This document shows, in pieces, positions 16,074 to 25,292 of a DNA stretch of 64,000 bases. The stretch covers positions 124,001 to 188,000 of the forward strand of contig BTUW01000001.1 of NCBI GenBank assembly GCA_045863055.1, read 5' to 3'. Position 1 is the stretch's first letter; each line of letters starts with the position of its first letter. Both the position numbers and the translations under genes were made by a program. This DNA comes from UTCHB3 sp008363265. GTDB taxonomy: Bacteria > Bacteroidota > Ignavibacteria > Ignavibacteriales > Ignavibacteriaceae. The notes under the pieces were generated by a model. That model was not told the origin of the DNA. It saw only the letters and a list, made by a program, of their open reading frames with translations, and did not search any database.

Positions 16074-18200
16074 CTATTTCTGTGCCGTTGGCACGGCTTT
16101 AATGTCTTTACCAAGACGCTGCAGATAAGCGATGAGAGCAACGAGTTCTTTGTCCTGATCAATAGCCGCGCCGCTTTTCTGTAGGTCGAGAGCTATTTCT
16201 TTAGCCTGTGCCTCAAGATTCTGAACCGCGGTTTCTTCAAATCCTTCGGGATAAGGAACACCTATCCGGCGAAGAGCTGTGATCTTGGCAGCAGTGTTCG
16301 ACACATCCAGAGTATTGGTTTCCAACCAGGGATATGGAGGCATAATCGATCCCGGTGACATACTTGTAGGATCTATCATATGGTGATAATGCCAGATATT
16401 TGGATACTTGCCACCCTGTCTGTGAAGATCGGGCCCTGTTCTCTTTGATCCCCAAAGGAACGGATGGTCGTAAACATATTCTCCGGCCTTGGAGTATTCA
16501 CCATATCTCTCAGTTTCAGACCGGAAAGGACGAACCAGCTGACTGTGGCAGTTGTTACAACCCTCACGGATGTAGAGATCACGACCCTCGAGTTCAAGAG
16601 GAGTGTATGGCTTGACTGATGCAATTGTGGGGACATTTGATTTAACAAGGAATGCCGGGACAAACTCGACAATTCCGCCGATCAGGATAGCTACTGTAGC
16701 GAGCAGAGTGAACTGAATTGGACGGCTCTCGATCCATGTATGGGCTTTTTTCCTGTCGAACTTTTCAGGGGTCTTCTCGAGCGGTGCCGCTTCTGCAGCT
16801 TCCTCATTGGCAAAATTACCCTGTTTGGCTGTTTTCACAAGGTTATAGATCATAATGAACAAACTGCCGAAATAGAGAAGACCACCGAAGGAACGGATTA
16901 TGTACATCGGAATGATCTGAATCGTGGTCTCGAGGAAGTTAGGATACTGCAGAATGCCCTGAGGTGTGAACTGTTTCCACATCAAACCCTGGGTAAGCGC
17001 ACTCCAATACATCGAGGCAGCATAGAATACTATACCGAGGAAACCGAGCCAAAAGTGCCAGTTAGCGAGTTTCTTGGAGTAAAGTTCTGTCTTCCACATC
17101 TTAGGAATGATGTAGTAGAGTATACCGAAAGTGAGGAATCCGTTCCATCCGAGGGCTCCGATATGGACGTGAGCAATGATCCAGTCAGTGAAGTGGGCCA
17201 ATGCATTCAGGTTCTTGAGCGAAAGCATCGGACCTTCGAAAGTCGACATACCATATGCTGTTACCGCAACGACCATGAACTTCAGTACCGGTTCTTCCCT
17301 CACCTTGTCCCATGCACCACGAAGCGTAAGGAGACCGTTGATCATACCACCCCATGATGGAGCGATGAGCATGATCGAGAAAACGGTACCGAGCGATTGT
17401 GCCCAGTCAGGCAATGCACTGTAAAGGAGGTGGTGCGGACCTGCCCAGATATAAAGAAAGATCAGTGCCCAGAAATGGATGATCGACAATCTGTAGGAAT
17501 AAACCGGTCGGTTTGCAGCCTTCGGCATGAAATAGTACATCAACCCGAGGTAAGGAGTGGTGAGGAAGAATGCTACCGCATTGTGGCCATACCACCACTG
17601 AACCAGTGCATCCTGTACCCCGGCGTACAGTGAATAACTCTTCAGGAAAGTGACAGGTATTTCAAAGGAGTTTACTATGTGCAGTACTGCCACGGTTACG
17701 AAAGTGGAAATGTAGAACCATACCGCTACATACATATGTTTTTCGCGTCTTTTAATGATCGTACCGATCATGTTAACGCCAAAAATAACCCAAACAACAG
17801 CAATAAGTATATCAATTGGCCATTCAAGCTCCGCATATTCTTTACTGGATGTTATACCTAATGGTAATGTGACAGCGGCCAGAACTATTATAAACTGCCA
17901 TCCCCAGAAATGGGCATAACTGAGAATGTCGTTAAACATTCTGGCTTTTAGCAACCGCTGAAGTGAATAATAAACGCCCATGAATATACCATTACCAACG
18001 AAGGCAAAGATAACGGCGTTAGTATGCAGTGGTCTTAATCTGCCAAAGGTCAGCCAAGGCAGATTCAGGCTAAGTGCCGGGATGAACAACTGCAAGGCTA
18101 TAAGAAGCCCCACCAGCATACCAACCACACCCCATACGGCTGTAGCGATAGCAAAGTACTTGACTATCTTATTGTCGTAACTGAATCTTTCAACTTGCAT
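16074..18200 (-). CDS. ccoNO: cbb3-type cytochrome c oxidase, fused subunits I and II (CcoN-CcoO)
   Basis: 708 residues joining the catalytic subunit CcoN (about 1-460, 12 or more helices) to the mono-haem subunit CcoO (about 490-700) in one chain. Haem b ligands H59 (RPLHTN) and H346, haem b3 ligand H344 (IIAHVHIG), and CuB ligands H206 (WWYGHN), H256 and H257 (GPHHLL) are visible. CcoO has its own membrane anchor and CNNCH at 548-552, and the SMSPGSIMPPYPWL methionine-ligand segment. The linker (about 460-490) is Glu/Ala-rich. Fusion of these genes is known in Bacteroidota. The complex reduces O2 at low oxygen tension and pumps protons. Start overlaps the ccoS stop by 1 base. Confidence 0.96.
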   Translation of the reverse strand: MQVERFSYDNKIVKYFAIATAVWGVVGMLVGLLIALQLFIPALSLNLPWLTFGRLRPLHTNAVIFAFVGNGIFMGVYYSLQRLLKARMFNDILSYAHFWGWQFIIVLAAVTLPLGITSSKEYAELEWPIDILIAVVWVIFGVNMIGTIIKRREKHMYVAVWFYISTFVTVAVLHIVNSFEIPVTFLKSYSLYAGVQDALVQWWYGHNAVAFFLTTPYLGLMYYFMPKAANRPVYSYRLSIIHFWALIFLYIWAGPHHLLYSALPDWAQSLGTVFSIMLIAPSWGGMINGLLTLRGAWDKVREEPVLKFMVVAVTAYGMSTFEGPMLSLKNLNALAHFTDWIIAHVHIGALGWNGFLTFGILYYIIPKMWKTELYSKKLANWHFWLGFLGIVFYAASMYWSALTQGLMWKQFTPQGILQYPNFLETTIQIIPMYIIRSFGGLLYFGSLFIMIYNLVKTAKQGNFANEEAAEAAPLEKTPEKFDRKKAHTWIESRPIQFTLLATVAILIGGIVEFVPAFLVKSNVPTIASVKPYTPLELEGRDLYIREGCNNCHSQLVRPFRSETERYGEYSKAGEYVYDHPFLWGSKRTGPDLHRQGGKYPNIWHYHHMIDPTSMSPGSIMPPYPWLETNTLDVSNTAAKITALRRIGVPYPEGFEETAVQNLEAQAKEIALDLQKSGAAIDQDKELVALIAYLQRLGKDIKAVPTAQK

Positions 18201-18409
18201 TAATTGAGCTCCTTTTTCTCCTGATCAGTTAATTGTGAAGAGACATTGTTTTTATTTTCTAAATTCTTTGGTTCATCATCAAACAGGATACGGACTGATG
18301 GGGTTACCCTGTCGTCCATCTGCCCGGATCTTACCGCCCATAAAAAAGCGATTAAAAAACCGGTGGCAACCAACAAACTTGCGCCTATCAGTACAAATAT
18401 TACACTCAT
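18200..18409 (-). CDS. ccoS: cbb3-type oxidase assembly protein CcoS
   Basis: 69 residues with one N-terminal membrane helix (IFVLIGASLLVATGFLIAFLWAV) followed by the conserved SGQMDD segment and SVRILFDDE. CcoS is required for inserting cofactors into CcoN. It overlaps ccoI by 4 bases (ATGA) and ccoNO by 1 base, so the three are translated together. Confidence 0.92.
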   Translation of the reverse strand: MSVIFVLIGASLLVATGFLIAFLWAVRSGQMDDRVTPSVRILFDDEPKNLENKNNVSSQLTDQEKKELN

Positions 18410-20823
18410 ACTGAAAGCCTGTGCTTCCTTGCAGTAAGCATCGTTCCCACAGTTGTAAAAACAACCACCGTGATCGAGCTGACAGGCATCAGGATCGCCG
18501 CGAAGAGCGGTGATAACTCACCAGCCAAAGCAACGGTGATTCCGATAACATTATAAATCGTTGAGATCACAAAACTGGCCTTGATTATATTCATTGTCGA
18601 TCGCGCTTGGGCCAGAAAGCTAGCCATCTTCTTCAATGAATTCCCATGAAGCAATGAATCGCTCGCGGGCGTAAAGTTCATCAAATCATCAGAAAGAGAG
18701 ATACCTACGTCGGATCTGCTGAGTGCTGCTGCATCGTTGAGTCCGTCTCCGATCATTAAAACCTTCTTTCCGTTCTGCTGCAAAACCTCGATAAAATTCA
18801 TCTTATCAGCCGGGGTGCAGTTGAACCGGATGTTTTCCCGGGCGGTGAATTTTACGAGATTTTCTCTCTCGCTGTCATTATCACCAGAGAGAATGAAGAC
18901 TTCCGCTCTCTTGCCTGAATCGCTTATGACTCTCTCAATTCCATCACGATATTTGTTCAGAACTTTGAAGTATCCTCTTGAGTTTCCATCTATCGATACG
19001 AAAACCCTGCTCCCCGTGTTGTCAGTTACGGAAACAGATCTCGTATTATGAATGAACGCCTCTGAGCCGAACTTTATTAAATGACCCTTAACAACAGCAG
19101 TACCGCCCTTACCGGGAAACTCTTCAAAGTTTTCCACAGAGGGCTCATCATGTCCTGCTAAAGAACGATAAATTATTTTGCTTAAGGGATGTAAAGAATT
19201 CTTAAAAGCCGACCTGATGAGCGCACTCTCATCATCCGGTAAATTATTACCTACAAATTCTATGCCAATTTCCTGATTCTCGGTTAGTGTGCCGGTTTTG
19301 TCAAAAACGATAGTGTCGATGTGGCTGAGATCTTCGACCACATTTACGCTTTTCAGGTAAAATTGATTCCGTCCAAAGATCCGTAGTGTGTTTCCAAGCG
19401 CAAAAGGGGCAGATAAAGCCAATGCACAGGGACAAGCTACTATTAAAACGGCAGTAACCACTGCCAGCATATGTGCAATACCTGAGTCGTACCAAAGTAT
19501 TGCTCCGAGCGTTGCCAGCAATAAAATTGCCAATGTAAAATATTTACTTACCAAATTTGAAAATTTTATGAGCCCGTTTTCTCGATTCTTAGAAATTATA
19601 AAGTCGTTCCAGAGCCTTGTAAGATAACTTTGTGATACTTCCTTTATGATCTCGAGTTCGATCACACCGCCCGATTGTTTGCCACCCGCAAATACTTTCT
19701 CACCCCGTCCCCGGTACTGCGGGACAGTCTCCCCTGTCACAAAACTGTAGTCGATATTTCCTGTACCTTCGAGCAGTATTGAATCGGCGGGAATGATCTC
19801 ATTGTTTCTGACGAGTATCCGGTCTTTAACCTTGATCCTCGAAAGGGGGATAACTTCCTCTTCCCCGCTCTTCGTCCGCCGGGTGATGGAGATCGGGAAA
19901 TAAGATTTATAGTTTCTCTCAAAATTGAAATATTCATATGTCTTGTTTTGAAAGACCTTCCCAATGAGAAGAAAGAATATCAGACCGGCAAATGAGTCCA
20001 TATAACTCTGTCCGGAACCAATGGCTATCTCATAGACACTTCTGCCCCAGAGTGCAAGGATACCGATCGAGAGAGGAAAGTCGATATTGATATATTTCTG
20101 TTTCAGGCCCTTCCATGCCGATATGAAATAGTCGGAACTGCTGTAAAAAAGAACAGGTAAGGAGAGCGTGATCATTATAGCATGAAAGAAGAAGCTTAAC
20201 GACTCAACGACATCGTCTTTTATCGCGAGATATTCCGGAAAACTAAGCATCATGATGTTTCCGAACGCAAAACCTGCCACACCAACCTTAAGGTATAGTG
20301 ATTTATTGAACGATTTAGTGTCTTTCTGTTCAAGTTCATCAAGACTGAGACGCGGTTCATAACCGATCGCATCGAGAATTGTTACAATTTCACTGATCTT
20401 TATTGAAGGAGAAGCTTTTATGAATACTTTCTTCGCCGGAAAATCGACTCTTGATTCAATTATCCGCTGATCGACTTTATAAAGATTCTCAAGTAACCAG
20501 ATGCAGGAACTGCAATGGATGGAGGGGATGAAAAAGGCAAGTTTGAAAAGCTGATCGCTTTTGAATTCGATCAGCTTCTCAGAAATTTCCGGTTCATCAA
20601 GATAGTCGTACCTTTTACCGGCCACTTTCGCTCTCTTTGATGAGCCAGGCGTGTCATTAAGGTTGTAGTAGGTACAAAGGTTGTTCTCTTCGAGCACCTC
20701 ATAGACCAGTTTACATCCTTCACAACAGAAATATTTATCTTCTTTCGAGATTGATCCGTCACTGCATGTTTCACCGCAGTGATAACAGACCAATTTTAGT
20801 TCGGTATCAATCGTTTCAGGCAT
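18406..20823 (-). CDS. ccoI: CcoI copper-transporting P1B-type ATPase
   Basis: 805 residues from the ATG at 20821-20823; a TTG nine bases further out is in frame but unsupported. Order: an N-terminal cysteine-rich metal-binding region (CYHCGETC, CCEGC, about 12-40), an HMA-like domain with HCSSC (about 103), membrane helices, an A-domain TGE (FVTGETVP), the CPC metal-site motif (VACPCALALS), phosphorylation motif DKTGTLT, and the hinge GDGLNDAAAL. This double N-terminal metal-binding arrangement is that of CcoI/FixI, which exports copper for the CuB centre of cbb3 oxidase. First gene of the cco operon; see the hairpin just upstream. Confidence 0.93.
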   Translation of the reverse strand: MPETIDTELKLVCYHCGETCSDGSISKEDKYFCCEGCKLVYEVLEENNLCTYYNLNDTPGSSKRAKVAGKRYDYLDEPEISEKLIEFKSDQLFKLAFFIPSIHCSSCIWLLENLYKVDQRIIESRVDFPAKKVFIKASPSIKISEIVTILDAIGYEPRLSLDELEQKDTKSFNKSLYLKVGVAGFAFGNIMMLSFPEYLAIKDDVVESLSFFFHAIMITLSLPVLFYSSSDYFISAWKGLKQKYINIDFPLSIGILALWGRSVYEIAIGSGQSYMDSFAGLIFFLLIGKVFQNKTYEYFNFERNYKSYFPISITRRTKSGEEEVIPLSRIKVKDRILVRNNEIIPADSILLEGTGNIDYSFVTGETVPQYRGRGEKVFAGGKQSGGVIELEIIKEVSQSYLTRLWNDFIISKNRENGLIKFSNLVSKYFTLAILLLATLGAILWYDSGIAHMLAVVTAVLIVACPCALALSAPFALGNTLRIFGRNQFYLKSVNVVEDLSHIDTIVFDKTGTLTENQEIGIEFVGNNLPDDESALIRSAFKNSLHPLSKIIYRSLAGHDEPSVENFEEFPGKGGTAVVKGHLIKFGSEAFIHNTRSVSVTDNTGSRVFVSIDGNSRGYFKVLNKYRDGIERVISDSGKRAEVFILSGDNDSERENLVKFTARENIRFNCTPADKMNFIEVLQQNGKKVLMIGDGLNDAAALSRSDVGISLSDDLMNFTPASDSLLHGNSLKKMASFLAQARSTMNIIKASFVISTIYNVIGITVALAGELSPLFAAILMPVSSITVVVFTTVGTMLTARKHRLSV

Positions 20824-20835
20824 GTTCCACAATTT

Positions 20836-20890
20836 TCTTCCGTAACCGGAAGATCGAAAAAACTAAAAAATCAATAATAATTATAATCAA
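20836..20890 (-). promoter_or_regulatory. Upstream region of ccoI: hairpin and repeated TTGATT half-sites
   Basis: TCTTCCG (20836-20842) and CGGAAGA (20847-20853) form a 7-bp hairpin 13-30 bases upstream of the ccoI ATG, inside the probable leader. Further upstream, reading on the minus strand, TTGATT occurs twice in the same orientation (complements at 20885-20890 and 20869-20874, 16-base period). TTGAT is half of an FNR/Crp-type site, but the second halves are not inverted, so an FNR assignment is only a suggestion. No clear terminator for hydA is seen here. Confidence 0.25.
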
Positions 20891-20922
20891 TTTTTCAGTT
20901 TTATCAGCCTAAATTGTCCGAT

Positions 20923-22641
20923 TTACTTACCGTCCCGGGTATGATACGTTGTATGAAGCAATTCATGCGATGTATGACTTCCTGGCTCCCGAAGAAATTC
21001 TTTGTAGAGAGTTTTAACGGACTCATTATCATGCGATCTTCTTGTCACGCTTTGCTTGTCGATCTCATACAGCGCCTTGACCCGTTTCATTACGTTATCA
21101 AGGTTTTGATGTATAGGCTGACCTCCGCCGTTGATACACCCACCCGGGCAAGCCATCACCTCTATGAAGTGGTACTTTGACTTACCGGCCAGTACATCTT
21201 CGATAAGAGACCTTACGTTCCCTATACCGTTCACAACCGCAACATTTACATCCATCTCACCAACCTTGATCGAGGCCGATTTTACCCCGTCCATACCACG
21301 GATCTGGTCAACCTCGACGTTTTCAAGGTTTTCACCAGTAAGATTATAGTATGCAGTTCTGAGTGCAGCTTCCATTACACCACCACTTGTTCCGAAGATG
21401 GCAGCAGCACCGGTCGACTCACCAAGGGGATTATCGAATTCCTCATCCGGAAGGTCTGAGAAATCGATACCGGCCATGTTGAAGAAACGAACCAGTTCCC
21501 TGGTTGTGAGTACTGAATCGACATCGTGAAGAGCATCGTGTGACAGTTCAGGGCGTTCCGACTCAAATTTCTTAACAGTACACGGCATGATGGATACCAC
21601 AAAGATATCTCTTGGATTGAGACCCATCTTTTTAGCATAATAGCTTTTCAGGATCGCGCCTTCCATCTCATGCGGTGATTTGCAGCTTGAAATGTGCGGG
21701 AGGATACCCGGGAAGTTCATCTCCGCAAATTTAACCCACCCCGGGCAGCAGCTTGTGAACATTGGAAGCGGTTCACCGCTCTGCACCCTGTGTATCAGTT
21801 CGTTGGCCTCTTCCATGATGGTGAGATCAGCCGCGAAATTGGTATCGAACACCTTCTTGAATCCTAGACGGCGAAGACCGCTCACAAGTTTTCCCGTGAC
21901 ATCCGTACCTGCCGGCAGGTGGAATTCTTCACCAAGTGTAGCCCTGACGGCCGGAGCGATCTGAGCGATCACGTACTTGTTCTTATTCCCAAGCGCAGTT
22001 GACACGATCTTCGTTGAACTTCTCTCTCTGAGAGCAGCAGTCGGGCACTGCAGAATACACTGACCGCAAAGGATACAGTCGCTGACATTCAGACCTTTAT
22101 TGTAAGGAGTTGTAACGATGCTGCCGAATCCCCTGCCGGCAAAATCGATAGCACCTATTTTCTGAACTTCGTTACAAACACGTGCACATCTGCCGCAAAG
22201 TATACACTTCGCCGGGTCTCTCTCAAGTGATGCACTCGAGACGTCCACAACATGTTTTCTCTTTTCGCCGGAATACCTGTGTTCTCTCACGGCGTATCGC
22301 TCAGCGAGATCCTGAAGTTCGCAGTTCTTGTTCCTGACGCAGATCAGGCAATCCTGTGGGTGATTTTCAACCAATAGCTCCACAATTGTCTTTCTTGCCC
22401 TTCTGACGCGTGGTGAATTGGTCTCTACCACCATGCCTTCCGATACCGGGTAGGCACAAGAAGGAAGCAGGTTTCTTTGACCCTCAACTTCAACCACACA
22501 CATACGGCAGGCACCGGTAGGTGAAAGATTTTTCATGTGGCACAATGTCGGTACTGAAATTCCGACTGATTTTGCAGCGTCAAGAATTGTCATTCCTTCT
22601 TCTGCTTTTACTTTTAGATTATTTATTGTTAATTCTACCAT
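20923..22641 (-). CDS. hydA: NAD-linked [FeFe]-hydrogenase catalytic subunit HydA/HndD
   Basis: 572 residues. From the N-terminus: a [2Fe-2S] domain (C34, C45, C48, C62), a His/Cys [4Fe-4S] domain (H94, C98, C101, C107), two ferredoxin clusters (C146-C156 and C189-C199), then the H-cluster domain with TSCCPGW (C298), MPCTVKKFE (C353) and VMACPGGCINGGGQP (C498, C502). All H-cluster cysteines are present, so it should be active. The small-subunit region is fused at the C-terminus. With HydB and HydC next door it matches the soluble trimeric hydrogenases of group A3, several of which couple ferredoxin and NADH to H2. The HydE, F and G maturases are not in the window. Confidence 0.95.
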   Translation of the reverse strand: MVELTINNLKVKAEEGMTILDAAKSVGISVPTLCHMKNLSPTGACRMCVVEVEGQRNLLPSCAYPVSEGMVVETNSPRVRRARKTIVELLVENHPQDCLICVRNKNCELQDLAERYAVREHRYSGEKRKHVVDVSSASLERDPAKCILCGRCARVCNEVQKIGAIDFAGRGFGSIVTTPYNKGLNVSDCILCGQCILQCPTAALRERSSTKIVSTALGNKNKYVIAQIAPAVRATLGEEFHLPAGTDVTGKLVSGLRRLGFKKVFDTNFAADLTIMEEANELIHRVQSGEPLPMFTSCCPGWVKFAEMNFPGILPHISSCKSPHEMEGAILKSYYAKKMGLNPRDIFVVSIMPCTVKKFESERPELSHDALHDVDSVLTTRELVRFFNMAGIDFSDLPDEEFDNPLGESTGAAAIFGTSGGVMEAALRTAYYNLTGENLENVEVDQIRGMDGVKSASIKVGEMDVNVAVVNGIGNVRSLIEDVLAGKSKYHFIEVMACPGGCINGGGQPIHQNLDNVMKRVKALYEIDKQSVTRRSHDNESVKTLYKEFLREPGSHTSHELLHTTYHTRDGK

Positions 22642-22654
22642 CTCAAGTTCCTCA

Positions 22655-24640
22655 TCAATTCACATTAATCGCACAGAATCTGCAGGTTTCAAGACACATT
22701 CCACACTGGATACATTTTTCCTGATTGATAAAGTGTCCTTCACCTTTCTGACCAACAATAGCTTCGTTCGGGCATTTCTTTTTACAAAGTCCGCACCCTG
22801 AGCAAAGTGTATTGTCGATTGTGAATGTCAGCAGTTCTTTACAAACTCCCGCACGGCAGGTTCTTTCGAAAAGGTGCTCTTCGTATTCATTTTTAAAGTA
22901 TTGAAGACCGGAGAGGATCGGATTTGGTGCCGACTGACCAAGACCGCAGAGTGATGTATCTCTGATCACGTCAGCCAATCTCTTCAAGCCAACAATTCCT
23001 TTAAAGCGAGCGAGTTGATCCATTTTATCGCCTTTGTCATCGTAGGCAACCGGGATCCTCTCGATAATTTCCAGCATCCTTTTTGTACCTTCACGACAGG
23101 GAACGCACTTGCCGCACGATTCATCTTTTATGAAGTTAAGGAAGAACCGGGCGATATCAACCATACAGGTATCTTCGTCCATCACAACGAAACCTCCGGA
23201 GCCCATCATCGCGCCGACTTCTTTAAGGGATTCATAATCCACCTGGGTCTTTATTACGCTCATCGGCAGACAGCCGCCGGAAGGACCACCGATCTGAACG
23301 GCTTTGAACTTCTTGTTGAAAGGGATTCCGCCACCGATCTTGAACACAACGTCTTCGAGCGTGATACCCATGGGGATCTCCACCAAACCTGTGTTAACAA
23401 TTTTCCCGGATAGAGCGAATACCTTTGTTCCTTTACTCTTTTCGGTACCAACACTCGAGAACCATTCGGCTCCCCTGTTGATGATCGACGAGACGTTCGA
23501 GAGGGTTTCCACGTTGTTAATAACCGTGGGTTTTCCCCAGAGACCGGAAACGACCGGGAAAGGAGGTCTTGGTTTCGGCATTCCCCTTTTTCCTTCGATC
23601 GAGGCTATAAGAGCTGTTTCCTCGCCACAGACGAATGCTCCGGCACCCTTTTTGATCTTCAATCTGAAATTGAATTTGGAATTCAGGATGTTCTCTCCCA
23701 AAAGGCCATATTTCTCGCATTCACTTATACAACTTGTGAGTCTGCTTATTGCGAGGGGGTATTCAGCACGGCAGTAGATGTATCCATAATTCGCGCCTAT
23801 CGCGTATGCACTGATCATCATGCCTTCGATCAGCTTGTAGGGATCACTCTCGAGCACTGATCTGTCCATGAACGCACCGGGATCACCCTCATCCGCATTA
23901 CAGATGATGTATTTTGTCTCTGACTTCTGCTTCAGAGCAAATTCCCATTTTTTTCCTGTCGGGAATCCTGCACCACCACGGCCTCTAAGTCCGGAGTTCA
24001 GAATCTCTTTAACAACGTCTTCCTGAGACATCAATTTAAGAGCTTTGTTCAGGCCCTTGAATCCACCGTTTGCGATATAGGTATCGATCGAATCAGGTAT
24101 GATGACACCACAATTTTCGAGAACTATCTTCTTCTGGTGTTTGAAGAAAGGATCATCGTGGAGGGAGGAGCATACGGCCGATTTCCTCTCGTGACTACCG
24201 AGGAGGTTTGTTTCAAGAACTCCACCGTCAATGAGCGTGGTCTGAACGAGTTTCGGAACAAGTTTCGGGGTTACTTCCGAATAAGCGATCCTCTCGCCAT
24301 TTGGTAATTTAATATCAACGATCGGCTCTTTCGCGCAGTAGCCGATACAACCGGTTCTTACGATCTGCGCTTCAATATTATTTTTTGCAAGCTCAAGTTT
24401 AATAGCCTCCTCTACCTTGCCGGCACCTGCTGCTAGACCGCAGGTTCCTGCGCCAATGAAGATCACAGGAAGTTCATGCTCCTTGAACAGGAGCTGTGCA
24501 TTTAATTTCTTTATCTTAACGGTACATTCCTCACTGTGATGGCACAACGGGCCTTCGGTACAGCATTGAATGAAATGTTGGCATTGGTTTTCTGGAGTAT
24601 GCCAGCACTCACTGCAACATTTTTCCATAAAAGTATTCAT
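22655..24640 (-). CDS. hydB: [FeFe]-hydrogenase NADH-oxidising (NuoF-like) subunit HydB/HndC
   Basis: 661 residues. A cysteine-rich leader (C8, C9, C12, C20, C26, C27, C33, C39) precedes a thioredoxin-like domain (about 57-135) that keeps three of the four usual [2Fe-2S] cysteines (C67, C98, C102; position 62 is Ile). Then comes the NuoF core with the FMN/NADH site GLRGRGGAGFPTG (218-229), the [4Fe-4S] motif CGKCVPCREGT, and two C-terminal ferredoxin clusters (CSGCGLCKKKC, CIQCGMCLETC). It binds FMN and NAD(H). The start overlaps hydC by 4 bases. The leader is discussed as a finding. Confidence 0.94.
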   Translation of the reverse strand: MNTFMEKCCSECWHTPENQCQHFIQCCTEGPLCHHSEECTVKIKKLNAQLLFKEHELPVIFIGAGTCGLAAGAGKVEEAIKLELAKNNIEAQIVRTGCIGYCAKEPIVDIKLPNGERIAYSEVTPKLVPKLVQTTLIDGGVLETNLLGSHERKSAVCSSLHDDPFFKHQKKIVLENCGVIIPDSIDTYIANGGFKGLNKALKLMSQEDVVKEILNSGLRGRGGAGFPTGKKWEFALKQKSETKYIICNADEGDPGAFMDRSVLESDPYKLIEGMMISAYAIGANYGYIYCRAEYPLAISRLTSCISECEKYGLLGENILNSKFNFRLKIKKGAGAFVCGEETALIASIEGKRGMPKPRPPFPVVSGLWGKPTVINNVETLSNVSSIINRGAEWFSSVGTEKSKGTKVFALSGKIVNTGLVEIPMGITLEDVVFKIGGGIPFNKKFKAVQIGGPSGGCLPMSVIKTQVDYESLKEVGAMMGSGGFVVMDEDTCMVDIARFFLNFIKDESCGKCVPCREGTKRMLEIIERIPVAYDDKGDKMDQLARFKGIVGLKRLADVIRDTSLCGLGQSAPNPILSGLQYFKNEYEEHLFERTCRAGVCKELLTFTIDNTLCSGCGLCKKKCPNEAIVGQKGEGHFINQEKCIQCGMCLETCRFCAINVN

Positions 24641-25128
24641 TGTGTTACCTCCCCGGATTTGATTGCAGCTGATTTAGGTTGACCGGTCTGATATTTTTTT
24701 AATATCTTGTCGATCTCTTTAACAGTGATCCTGCCGTAATAATCGTCATTAATGCAGATAACGGGAGCTATTGAACAGGCACCGATGCAACTTACCACTT
24801 CAAGAGTGAAATTTTTATCGCGGGTTGTCTGTCCGGCTTTGATGTTAAGTGCTGTTTCAAGACCGAAAAGAATGTTGGCTGAGTTTTTTACGTGGCATGC
24901 AGTTCCCCTGCACACTCTGACGATGTTTTTGCCGAGAGGGGTCAGTCTGAACTGATTATAAAAAGTGGCTACGCCATAGATTGCACTCAGAGGAATTCCG
25001 ATGTGCTCTGCTGCCTCTTTTAGTATCTCTTCAGGGAGATATCCGTTTTCATCCTGGATATCCTGAAGGAGGGGTATCAATATGCTTCTGTCGTTTTTTG
25101 GATAATTTTCTAATATTCGATTTGCCAT
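24637..25128 (-). CDS. hydC: [FeFe]-hydrogenase NuoE-like subunit HydC/HndA
   Basis: 163-residue thioredoxin-like [2Fe-2S] protein. Helical N-terminus with LLQDIQDENGYLPEE, then IYGVATFYNQF, and the cluster ligands in CRGTACHV and CIGACSIAP. It supplies the small Fe-S subunit of the hydrogenase. It is called HydC and not complex I NuoE because hydB and an H-cluster gene follow in the same operon. SD AAGGAA lies 7 bases before the ATG. A sigma-54-like promoter motif lies about 30 bases upstream. Confidence 0.93.
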   Translation of the reverse strand: MANRILENYPKNDRSILIPLLQDIQDENGYLPEEILKEAAEHIGIPLSAIYGVATFYNQFRLTPLGKNIVRVCRGTACHVKNSANILFGLETALNIKAGQTTRDKNFTLEVVSCIGACSIAPVICINDDYYGRITVKEIDKILKKYQTGQPKSAAIKSGEVTQ

Positions 25129-25159
25129 TTCAAATTCCTTGGTGAATTTACTATTTCAT

Positions 25160-25176
25160 AGCAATAACCATACCAA
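25160..25176 (-). promoter_or_regulatory. Sigma-54-type -24/-12 motif upstream of hydCBA
   Basis: Read on the minus strand: TTGGTATGGTTATTGCT. GG and GC are separated by the 10 bases required for RpoN promoters (consensus YTGGCACGrNNNTTGCW). Predicted transcription start near 25149, about 20 bases before the hydC ATG, leaving just room for its SD. A near-identical copy lies in inverted orientation at 25211-25227. No biochemical support; rpoN is not in the window. Confidence 0.5.
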
Positions 25177-25210
25177 AGTATTTATGGCTGCAATTTATCT
25201 TGCTATCCAA

Positions 25211-25227
25211 TTGGCATGCTTATTGCT
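25211..25227 (+). promoter_or_regulatory. Mirror-image sigma-54-type motif facing the Deg protease gene
   Basis: TTGGCATGCTTATTGCT on the plus strand, differing from the minus-strand copy at two positions only, with correct GG-N10-GC spacing. The predicted start near 25238 would leave a leader of about 125 bases before the protease gene at 25363. It could instead be the second half of a long inverted repeat bound by a regulator. Confidence 0.4.
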
Positions 25228-25292
25228 GTAAAACCGCATTTCTCAAATTCAAGAGGCTCATTTTCATCTTTAAGAAAAGGGTTAAAATTGGT

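Noticed and set aside
22655..25128. NuoE/NuoF of respiratory complex I
   Set aside because: The next gene is an H-cluster hydrogenase, HydB carries two extra C-terminal ferredoxin clusters, and no other nuo gene is present.
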